NCBI GenBank assembly: GCA_963931865.1
Contig: OZ007506.1
Coordinates: forward strand, 17,126,242-17,190,241
Source: Axinella damicornis
Taxonomy: Eukaryota; Porifera; Demospongiae; Axinellida; Axinellidae
Direction: 5' to 3'
DNA length: 64,000 bases
Part shown: piece after piece, positions 32,661 through 44,900 of the stretch
Position numbering within the stretch: the stretch's first letter is position 1
Layout of the letters: every line of letters starts with the position of its first letter
Notes under the pieces: model-generated
Databases searched by the model: none
What the model was told of the DNA's origin: nothing
What the model saw: the letters and a program-made list of their open reading frames with translations, nothing else
Made by a program: the position numbers and the translations under genes

Positions 32661-32940
32661 TCATAACACCTTGATCACATCGTTGCGGTTTGTGTCTTCA
32701 TCAGTGTCTTCAACATCATCATTGCTTATAGCGTCAGCAACACAGTAGGCGTTTTCTCCAACAGCATCATCGCTAACGTTCTCTGCTTCCTCTCTGGTTT
32801 GCTTATCCAGTAGACCAAAGGTGCACACGTCCAGGTAATCAGCCATGCTCTCCATAGTCTGGGACAGCAAATTAACTAGCTGTGTGAACGATACTCTCTC
32901 GTCGGGATCGGTATGCCAGCACCTGAACATGAAGAAGTAC
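32661..32940 (-). CDS. RTK exon 21: end of kinase and acidic tail
   Basis: Acceptor cctccaatccag|GTACTT joins to give [20 protein letters not shown]. The tail has one Tyr in ENAYCVAD (possible docking site) and is rich in Asp/Glu before ending VIKVL and TGA. Confidence 0.92.
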
Positions 32941-35900
32941 CTGGATTGGAGGGTAGACCGTCAAGCATGAGTACGCTGCTTATGGAGCCTTGTTCCCAGG
33001 CCCGATACGGTCTGGGAACGAGGCTAGACCCTAACTATCATGCCATAAGGCCAGCTAATGCATAACATGGACATGACTCTCACTTGTACTGCAGGTAATT
33101 GAATAAACGTTTGTAGAGGCTTTGTTGAGCACATGGATCATTTGGTTGTGCTGTAAAACTCAAGCAGTTTGTGTGGGTTGTCATACTCAAGTTTCTGTCA
33201 GTAGATTCACAATCCATTGATGAGCATACCCCCCCCCCCCCCCCCCCCCCCCCCAGGTAATGTTTGAAAAATTGAGATTGAATCTGGAGCCATCTGAACC
33301 CAAATGGCAGCTATACTGCCTTGCCAGGACCAATTTTGACGTCCCATACCTGATTACAACACAGACGCTTGGCACCAGCTAGCTGCAAATTACTCGTTAG
33401 ACCCGACCCCCTAGATCCGCCCCTGTGCCCCCCCCCTTAATGGTCAGGTGGGCATTACTGGCACACTCTTTGTTTGAGGCATGTTCGTTCCGACAACTAA
33501 GTCACAAACTAGCCATATTAACCAGCAACTGGTTACACTATCAGCTTGCGACTCCTTGCACAATAACCTGCAACTTAGATGGGTGTCACACGGGGTCATG
33601 TACAGACGTACGTACCGACGTGCAAGTTATAGACTACAGGTAGTGTGTGGCATGATCACTCAGGATCACCAATGACTGAAGCAGCAAACTACCACTGCAT
33701 GAGCGAAGGCTTCCAATAGGCCCAGACATGCAGGTGGAAAGATACGTACAGCCATGTGATTTCATCCTTTGCATGGGTGATCAGATGAGACCCAATTAAC
33801 TGCCCACCCTTGACAAGACGAGATGGATCTGGGTGAGATTCCGCAAGGATTATGTACGTATGATGTAGGATTGCCTATGCTAGCTGTGATGTGCTGTAGT
33901 ATAAGTTAGCTGACAAGAAGCTCAGTATTATGACAATCAATTCTGTTCATTGTCAGGGCAGTAGATTCTGCACTCCCTTTGTACTGATGTTATATGCACT
34001 TATTTAATATTCCTCACAGTTCTTCAGAGCATGCAGCATTCTTCGGCTTTTCCAGCTTGAGTCCATCCTCCAGAAGCCTGGGAAGTCTGGCTGGGTCCAC
34101 TCCGGGATACGGGATTCTCCCTCCACTGAAAATCTCCCAACAAGTCACACCATAGGCCCACTACACAATGAATAACGTTGCAAAATGCTGAGAGAAATGA
34201 ACCCAAGTAGGATGCATGAGTGATACCTGCACCTACCACATCTGACTTCTCAGAGAAAACTCCCTCAAGCAGAGCTTCCGGAGCAAGCCACTTCACTGGT
34301 AGCTTCACACCTCTACTTTTCTGCCTAAAGTAGGTTTTTTTGTACAAACGCTCAGCAAGGCCAAAGTCTGCTACCTTGATGACACAATGTGCATCAATCC
34401 TATGGAAGATGAAATGTATTTCTCCACTGACATCCCAAACCGAGCTGCATGGCAACAGCACCACACACTGAGTACTCACATGCAGTTTCTCGCAGCAAGG
34501 TCTCGGTGCACAAACTTTTGGCTGGAAAGATACTCCATTCCCTTAGCAATCTGAAGGCACATGTCACATAGTCGTTTACGAGCTATAATAGCCTGTGATT
34601 AGGGGAGAAAACATGAATTTGAGGATTAATCTAATACACTGCCAAGTCACATGACAAGCATTTAGATACTATCATGGTCAAATAGCTGGTGGTTTGTCGG
34701 TTTGTCTGTGACTCAGGCTGGAAAGAACCGGAGTACCGGGAATCGAACCTGGGTTGCTGGGTTGAGCTGCCAGCGCTTATCCACTTAATTACAATTCCAG
34801 ATGACCACTAATGCCCCATTTTCACAGTCCATGAATATCCACGCTGATTAATTACACCAGCATGTATTACCCTAATGGCGTAAGACTTCCCCTCATTCTC
34901 TCTACATCATACAGGAAGATGATGGTACCACAGCCGTAAATGTACTTACGATCCTCATAACCTACACTTTTATCTGATGGATCATGCATGTGAAGGACCT
35001 ATATATGGTCCTCACATGAACAACTTCTTTATGTAGCTAACCATTAATTAGCGAGCATCCTGAAATCAGTAATCTATTCTTGCAAAATAAGATTGTGAGA
35101 TAATCCATAAAATCACAGTTGACACTTGCCTCTTCACAATCTGGGCCACCCTCTGTCACAACAAGACTCTTCTTTTCCTTTTTGATGTAGTCAAGCATAC
35201 TGCCGTTGTCCATGAAGGGAATCACAATGTAGGGGGCAGGTCCCGCGTCCACACATACTCCAATTATACTGAGTACATGAGGGTGCTGAAAATCCAGCAT
35301 CCGCAGGCTCTCTCTTATCATTTCCACAACCTGATTGTGCTCAAAGAAACCTATATACAAAAAAAAATTCATATGTATGAACTCTATACAGGTGTGTATC
35401 ATTTTCAGGAGGGTGGATTCATAATTATATGGGGAAGAAGTATAAGTACTTGTACTGGGAAGTGAGGCCAGGAAATCCTTTTCTGACCCATTCACCTTCA
35501 TGTTCCCGTAGTTTCTATTGGCAGTATATGCTCATGATCAGTTACAAGTACTATTCAACCTAGGAATAACAGTAGTGAATAAGTTCACCAAGAGTGGACT
35601 GACCTTTCAGAGTTTTCACAGCCACAAAAGTAGGCATTTCTTGTGCAGATCTCACCAGATGTGCCTTGTAGACAACCCCAAATTCACCTACAGATTGTAG
35701 GTATTCAGTCATGCAGAACGAAACCTAGAAATACTATATACTTGTGGTACAACAACTACAGGAACACACATGTGGCTTATTGGCACAGCATTGAATATGT
35801 AGCTAATTATGACCTTCATGTACTTGGAGCATTCCTACTTCTCCTAGCTGTTTGAACGTTGACCTCAGCCTCTAGCTGTAGGATCATGTAACATACTTTC

Positions 35901-38900
35901 CATTGTGTTCCCTGTATACATAATGATAGTGCACCTAGCAATAACACTGCTAGCTTGATCAGCTTCCAAATATGAATATCCGTAGCTTAGTGGTACCGTA
36001 GTTAACGTATAGGATCTACTACGTCGACGCGGAGGTTAGCGATTTATCCTCTGCGGGAAAGTTTGGCCAAGGCGAAGCCGAGGCTAAACTTTCCCAAGGA
36101 GGATAAACCGCATAACCTCCGAGTCGACGTAGTAGATCCGGCTTCTACCACAGACATGACCTCCAAGTCAAGTTAGTAGCTGGATCCGGCTGCTAGACAG
36201 CTACAACTCTCTGATTCTCTGCACAGCGTGGCGATCCTTTGATGTACCGCGGAGGATAAATCGGTTATCCTCCGCTATGATGTCATAGAGGAGGATAACC
36301 TCCGCGGTACATCAAAGGAACGCCCATGCACTGTGGTAGAATAACCGTTTACCCACTTCCATAAGGCTCATATGAATTTATATGGCTCTTTTCATTAATA
36401 TAAAGTACCGTATACACTTTTCTCTATTCTATGGGCAAGAAAGTAGCCTATGACGGTGAGAGGGTTAAAAAGAACTACTCATGATTAATTCTACAGCCGT
36501 GTCATGTGTAGCACATGATCATTCTGATATACATTGATCACTAAGCTGGTGGATGACCATCGGTGTGCACACTCAGAGTTGTACCTTGGCCAACTAAGTT
36601 CAGTAGACGAAGAGAGGTTCTTGGGACGATCACATCCTTTGGCACTCGCCTAGTATACCTATCACGGACCATCATGGCACCTCCTTGATCTTAGGAATGC
36701 ATACAGAGACAGTAATAATGGGGGGATTTTATCACCAGAGATTCACATTTCTTACGAGAGTACTGATTCCCAAATACCTCCCCGAGCAGTTCCAAGTCAG
36801 TGAAATCACCAATCCTGAACAGATTGCCAGTGAGCCAGTGGATTGTGGGTCATGTGGAGAGCAGGACATGTGTGATTCAAACTTGTAGAGTATGCAACTG
36901 TAGAGTACAATTTCAGAGAAAGAGTAATCGTACTGATGCTGCCCCTGTTCTGTTAGCTACTTCCTTTTCTTTACATAAATTTGGCATATAAGGGGAGGAA
37001 ATTAAGCCGATGGAAGAGCAGGAAAAAATCTTCTCAGTGCCAGTGGAGAAAAAGAGGCCCTTGCAAGTGTGTCTGCAAAGAATTTTGTAGTGCTGTAAGC
37101 TATAATTATACAAAACACCATGTACACAGTGTATTTACACTTGTAGCGATGTGAGTGTTAGCTTTATACATGTTGCCAAGCATATCAAGACAGAGACATC
37201 TGAGGAAAGCATCCCTACTGGCTATACTACTAATTAACTTCTTGCACTACATTGTCATGCACTTAGCCAAGTTACATAGTTACACATCCATTCTCCCTTA
37301 TAGCTATGTATTAACCCGGCATAGCACCCTAGCTGCCTTCAAGTTCCAGTAAAGTATATAACAACATGCAGACACTATGAAATGCTGAATGCAATGATTC
37401 CTGTAGATGACCAATACTGGTCGTACTTGTTAAGAGATGGAATAATCAGGTAGCTACACCTGTAATATGAATATGGAACATTAATATTGTGACAGCAAGC
37501 CTTGTAACGAGAAACTGAAACTGAAAGACATCATTCGATACTGCTAGTATGTACCCCAATGACACTGCACGCATCCAATAAAGCACATGCATGTATAGAA
37601 TGTGTATGGCACATGCAGACTGACTGTCAGGTCAAACCTTTAACTACATAAAGCTAACGTTTTGAAAGATACGTAGGTAAACCAACCTTGATGCTTCAAA
37701 CTTAGCACGCTGTCTTCTTTTGTAGTAGACGAATGCGAGTATAGCACTTCCAATACACAGGAGGATCACCACTATGGCAGCAACCACACCCCCAGCAATT
37801 GCACCAGATGAGCCAGAAATTTCCACTCCTACATATATGAAGAGCATTAAATTCTAGTTGACTAGAGAAAAGGGTTTCTCTTACTACAACAGTGGCATGT
37901 AACACTATTAATCTCAGCCCCGGGATCTCCCCCTGAAAACAAGGGCTCTTGTATATCACTGGTAAACATTGATTAGGCTAAGCTTACGCAAGCATACATA
38001 GCCTCGTTCCCAGGCCTACCCCGTTTTTTCTGTTCTTCGGTTTCCGTTGACAATAATACACGGATAACGGAAACCGAAGAACAGAAAAAACGGGGTAGGC
38101 CTGGGAACGAGGCTATACATACATACGTACATATATACATCAAACTCGACCTCAAGGTCCTGAATTATGAACTCATGCACTTTCTGCAGAGGCCACACAA
38201 TATGCAGATCATCACCAAATGATTTGAGCAAGCCTCATTATCAGGTCTAAAATGAGAGGGGAGGTGCTGTTTGCACACACACTCAATAATTATTGATAGG
38301 CACTATCAGTACTTCACATGATGTTAACAACATAATATACTATCTGCATAATTATCTACGATATCATTATCATATCTTATGCATTTCCAAGGTCTTCTAG
38401 TAGGGAATGAGAACAGAATGGGGCCAGCATACTATATCAGGACTGAAGCCATGGAACTACCTAGCAAACTAAAGGACTTCCTCCTTTGCCTCCATTTGAT
38501 TTTGGTTGGTAAGGAAGTATCCCAGGCAGTGCAGAACTTCTGATGTACATGGGTTTCAATATGAGCTTTGTGGGGCCATAGCTCAATCATGAGTACGACG
38601 AGATAATAAGGAACAAATTCGAGGCTAACTAGTTATAGGGAGGAAAGTGTGAAACAATAAGTATTACGATCCTTGTAAGGTCATCGGAGCACATCCCCAT
38701 TTCTTTAACTTACGTTCATCATCTACGATGGTCACAAAAATGAACTGAGGGTTCAGTGAGACAGTTTTGCTGGTCAGTGTTGTGTTGAGAATTACTAGAA
38801 ATGATTCGCTTGGATCCACTATGTCATCATCAGTGATGTTAATGTCAACACACATTTGCTGTGGAGCATCCTCAAATACGAACTCAGCACTTCTTGCCAC

Positions 38901-41900
38901 ATAATCCAATCCCGCTGTGAGAGGGAAACGACAGCGTGTACTGCAGTAATAATGTATGTATCACTGAACATTACTTGATCAGCTAGCTCTAGACAGTAAA
39001 CAATTGTCTCACCCACTCACTCAGCACATAACTACACATATATTGCACAAGTGGTTGGCATAAGCTGTTGAGACATACTCACCTTGAGCCGATCCAATGT
39101 CTATAGTTGCCAGGGAAACAAGTACAGCTGAGGACCCAGTGCTCATGTTTACACACAGAGTGACTGACTTGTCTGTCTCCAATACGGTGGAGCTATCCCG
39201 TTCAAAACCAATTTGCACAGCTATGGGAGATAGTAGACAGACTATTCTCACTTAATGCATAATGGACAGTGTAGCTACATGCAGTCATCAATGGACAGTG
39301 TAGCTACATGCAGTCATCAATGGACAGTGTAGCTACATGCAGTCATCAATGGACAGTGTAGCTACATGCAGTCATCAATGGACAGTGTAGCTACATGCAG
39401 TCATCAATGGACAGTGTAGCTACATGCAGTCATCAATGGACAGTGTAGCTACATGCAGTCATCAATGGACAGTGTAGCTACATGCAGTCATCAATGGACA
39501 GTGTAGCTACATGCAGTCATCAATGGACAGTGTAGCTACATGCAGTCATCAATGGACAGTGTAGCTACATGCAGTCATCAATGGACAGTGTAGCTACATG
39601 CAGTCATCAATAATTATGTTCGACCTGGAAACTCATGAATTAAATTCTTATATCCATGCATCTGTGGAGGTACGTACCAGACCAAGCCAATCTTTACCCA
39701 TGCATAGATCGCTAGCTATTTGCCAAACTGGATCAGTGTACAGCTCAGTCTCATTGTCTCTATAATTATGTCTAAGAGGCTAGCAATCTTACCTGCTAAT
39801 GGCAGGTGCTTTTGTACTCAGTGGCACCCTTAATGCCGGTACAGAGCCAGACTATACAGAGATTATTCAGCTTTGACTGTTTTCCGTTGCCCTAATGTAG
39901 CCAACGCACACACACGCACAAGAAATGGAATTACTGCTAACTCCCAATGCAGAAAATGTGGTGGTGTAGCACAGTTGGTTGAGCTCTGAGCTTATAACAC
40001 ATTCAGCAAGTATACCATGTATTCTTTGTGCATGTGCTTGCGTTTCATTGGTGTATTATGTAATCTGGAATATTTACCATCCTTACAATGTAACCTTGCC
40101 CTACCTAATCCAAAACTACATGAATAATTACTTGCAAGGATCCTCTGTGTCTTACACTCATAGGAAAGCAACTAGCCTTGGCAATTCACTCCAGCCATCT
40201 GTGTGCAACTGTTGTTCACTGATAGTGAATCATCGCTACCAGAATTCATGGCAGAACCAGATCCAAGGGCGGTTGCATTGTTCCCTGGTGTACATTCAAG
40301 GAGGTTACTCTCGTTACCCGCACAGTCAAACTCTGTCATCAGAGGTATGACTTGTCCTGAATCTTCAAGAAATGCAGTAGCTCCTACGTATCCGGGTAGT
40401 GAAAAAGAACGAGGATTACTGATGTGCTGGTTGTGTCTGTCGGCTATAACAGTCACCAGTTCAGATCAATGATGGCCACCTATGTCTTGTGAATCTTTCA
40501 TGATAGCCTTGTTCCCATACTAATACTGGAGATGGGACCTGGTGAGACTTGTCATGTGTACTGAGTCAACATATTCAGTTCATGATCATACTTGGATGGC
40601 ACATCCATCTTATCCATCAGAAAAGCTTTAATTATTCCTCCACATCTTAACGGCTGGCTTAGCTAATATAGACTATCTACTAATCTTGCACCACCAATTA
40701 AACTGTCTGGTCCTAGTGCACGTGCATGATGCATGGATTAAGAGGAAGGAACGTCTACCAGACCCAACGTTGAAACCAGTGACTATTAGGCTACTTCAGA
40801 TATACCTTGTCCTGCAAATCCCAGCTGCCTGCAAGCCACAGCAGCTTCACGGTCACTCCATTCATCCCCACAGACTGGTGTCCAAGTGTAGTTGAGACAG
40901 ATTTCCACCACTCCTTCTGATGGAGACCCATTGGACAAACGAATTATCTGGTCTTCTCCACAATCTGCATGCAGACAAGAAAGCAGTCACTGTGAACATA
41001 AACTACCATATATGAGGCCTACCTTTCAAGGTGTGCCTACAATGTTGAAATAGGTATTATGTATTATTTGTTGGTTCATTTTTTCATCTCTTCCACTATT
41101 CTGCCCAAAAACTCAACTGAATAGTTTACAAACTAAATGAGTTTGTAGATTTCTTAATTAATGCTGTCCATTACAGTTCATTAACTAGAGATGTTCATAG
41201 AACACATACCCCGCGCGGAACGTCTACAGGATATAGTGCAGCTGCAATCGACAGCACCGACGTGACATCTCTGAATCGACGTGACATCTCTGTCTTAGCC
41301 TCGTTCCCAGGCTCGCCGTCTCGGGCCTGGGAACGATGCTATCTCTGGTATGGGAGTCACCGCTTACCGTATATTGTGAAGCTGAAGAGGTGGGGCCAAA
41401 TGTTACGAACAATAGGAAATAGCTGGAAAAAACAGCCGAAACAATAGCCACGATGTCTGTGAAGTACATAGATCGTGAGAAAACACTGTTTCCTAGCGGT
41501 CATCTCGAAGCATGAAGTTTCCAAATGCACTGCGTGTCTTGTTCTTGATGGGACTCTGAGGTCACGAAGAGGTGGAGCCAATGTTATGAATAGTTATGAA
41601 AAGCAGGAAATAGCCGAAATACAGCGAAACGGAGCGCCTTGACTTCAGTCAGGTACACACAGAGCAGTTTTTTTGGTATTGCTATTGTTTGACTCCATTT
41701 GGATGGTTTTTGAGGGTCTATGTGGCGAGATTTCAATTTTTTCCGGGCCACAGACGACTGACAGACAGACGGACAAAACCGATTGCTTAACCCCGCTTCG
41801 CGCATGCGCGCGCGGGGTAATAATTCATAATGGATATGCAACGAATCAATACCCATAATGTTCACTAATGTACATGTATTATGGAGATACTTGCGAAACG

Positions 41901-44900
41901 ATGTTCTTATACTAAGCAATTTGAACCAGAGTGAGTAAATGATTGAGTGAGTAAATGATTGAGTGAGTGAGTGAGTTAGTGGGTGAGTGAGTGGGTGGGT
42001 GAGTGAGTGAGTGAGTGGGTGGGTGGGTGGGTGGGGGGTGGGTGGGGGGTGGGTGGGTGGGTGGGCGAGGAGCAAGCGAGTGAGTGAGTGACTGAGTGAC
42101 TGAGTGAGTGTGACTGAGTGACAGTGAGTGTGTGTGTGAGTGACTGAGTGTGTGAGTGACTGAGTGACTGAGTGTGTGAGTGACTGAGTGTGTGAGTGAC
42201 TGAGTGACTGAGTGTGTGAGCGACTGAGTGAGTGTGTGAGTAACTGTGTGAGTGAGTGAGTGCGTGAGTGACTGAGTGCGTGAGCGACTGAGTGACCAAG
42301 TGCGTGAGTGACTGAGTGAGTGCGTGAGTGACTGAGTGAGTGCGTGAGTGACGGTGTGACTGAGTGTGTGAGTGAACGAGTGTGTGAGTGACTGAGTGAC
42401 TGAGTGTGTGAGTGAGTGAGTGAGTGAGCGGGTGAGTGAGCGGGTGAGTGAGCGGGTGAGTGAGCGGGTGAGTGAGCGGGTGGGTGAGTAGTGAGTGAAT
42501 GAGCAACTCTCGCTCAATAATACCCCACAAGGTTCGCTGCTACACATACACTGGAAAAATACTCAGTTAAAATACCCATAGAGTGGTTACCCTGAACTCC
42601 CATGCACTACAGAAGATGCATTATGCATGCCTGACTGGTAAGTGCCATGACGAGAATGGACAAACATGTTTACCATCCACCATTACAAAGAGTCACTCCA
42701 TCAAATTCTGTCAGCTAAAGATTATAGTATGCACGTGCTTGGTAGCTACTCAGCCAGTTAGTTATGCATCCATCTGTTAGCTATAATGTATCCATTGTTT
42801 GGCTCATTAACCAGAAATGTAATTGATTCTCTGCTAGTGTAACCTGCCTTTGCAGTGCATGGGAGTTCACTGAAACAGAATAACATTATATGGTTATCCA
42901 GCTAGTGTACCGACTTCGGTTTCTCACTAACATACTCACTGATGAATACCATGTGACAGCAGCCAACATTCTGTGCAGAACATGGTATAGGTGGTTGCAG
43001 CTATTGGACGACATTACCATATGAAAGTACAATCCTGAAACCACAAATTAAGTTGCTCACCGCCAGGACTAACAATGTTTTCAAAATCGATGCGATAAGC
43101 GTATACTCCCTCAATGTCAATGTTGCTACCAGCTTCAATAGCCCTTGCTGCAGGAGTCTGTGAGCCAGGAAGTGTGAAAGACCGAATATCATCCCCTGCA
43201 TCAAAGCCCACTCCACCTTCACCCCATTGGATGTCAATGTAAATGAAGAAAACAAATGATGTCTCTCCGTCCGATGCTATCACTGCTTGGAATGTGTTCA
43301 TCTGTGTGTGTGAGAAGAATGTCAAAGCAATAAATATGCTTTGAATTCGAGTTCTGGAACTTCTATATATGTACCAAGAATTTTAGGAATCAAGTCCGAA
43401 CTGCCATGGTCGGGAACTATTTCTAGTGCTCATTTGGGTGTTTGAGAAATAAGAATCAGAATTGCAATTAGCTACCTCCAGTTGTAAGGACATAGGGTGG
43501 TGTAGGTGTCAATCATGTGTCAGTGATTGCTAACCAGTGACTTAGGCCATTCAAACTACACTATTAGCTTGTCACCCACCTCCTAACAAACACAGAAGCA
43601 GGGCAGAAGTTACTATTTCAGTCTTTCTGTGAAGGCTCAATATGTCTATGGAATATTTGCATTCAACGCAGCCAAATTGACTATCGATAGTACTTCTGTG
43701 AAGGCTCAATTTGTCTATGGAATATTTGCATTCAACGCAGCCAAATTGACTATCAATAGTACTTCTGTGAGGCTCAATTTGTCTATGGAATATTTGCAAT
43801 CGACGCAACCAAATTGACAATCAAGATCTACATGTTTTAGTGCAATCACCTAGCTACATGTACACAAGGTAGTTGCTCACAGAATACTGAAGCAGCAGTG
43901 GGGTATGTCAGAGGCATGCATGCGAGTGCATGGGGACGAGAGAATAATGTTGCGATATTAATTATGTGGGCTTTGACAGAAGCTTCCTTCTTTGCACCCA
44001 ATGTACATAGCATTACAAGTGAAGGAATTGTGTTTTTTTCTATGAAAATTCGCACAATATAGATGTACAATTTGTCACCACTGGATATATAGGCCATTTG
44101 GCAAGAGCCCTGCAAATATGGAACATTCTCTGATATGGCACATTCTCATACAAGCCCCACACCCTAACCCATGCGTATCTGTGTGGTGTTCAACTCCATC
44201 TCCCTTTCCACACTGCTGGGTCTATATACTGCTGCTAAATTTTGATACTATATCCACGTAAGAAGCTTATAACCTCAGGAGTTTTGCAATGTCACTCAGG
44301 TGTCAGTGAAAGAGACTAGTTCACTTCAAAAAATTTCCTTTCATCTGAAGTTGGAATCATGTATGTTCAAAGTTGTTGTACCTGATCATTTTGTCCATCA
44401 ATAGCCAAACGTTGAAGGTTTACCCATGTTGCAACAAATATATAACTTGGAAAAAAGCTTCTGGCTGAGGGGAAAAAGTCCTGGAGTTGTGCTTGAGCTC
44501 TTCTCAACAATGTGGTGTCAGTGGTAGTGCGATAATATATTAATCCCCTTGCACTTGTTTCCGAATTTTCCCAGTACAAAGCCATCAGTGGAACAGAACT
44601 GTTTGGGAAGGGTTGTGGGTTGGCCACTAGGAATGGCTGATTAAAGGAAAGTACTCCATTTGTATTCACCTGTGAAAAGCAGGGAGATATCAAACATCAG
44701 TCACAGGAGGTTCATGATTATACTTCAAATGTTTAGCCATATCTCTATTTTGGTTTCAGTAAGTTATTGTATCACATGGATGGAAGCAGAGAGCTGAACA
44801 GATTGCCCACTAGCTAGCTGGCTTTGCACATTATTGGACAGCCGTCCAGGTGTAAAAAGCTGTGTAACAAGGTTTGCCATACACTATATAGCTAGCAAAA

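Noticed and set aside
39261..39608. CRISPR array
   Set aside because: Units are directly adjacent with no spacers and lie in a metazoan intron; it is a minisatellite.
41912..42547. Long minus-strand frames rich in Ser-Leu-Thr-His
   Set aside because: They are the TGAG satellite read through; the tetranucleotide period keeps frames open by chance and no splice fit to the RTK exists.
43572..43820. Minus-strand frame with three 23-residue repeats as an RTK exon
   Set aside because: Flanking NIDO exons join in phase without it and it lacks suitable splice sites; it is a 69-bp minisatellite.
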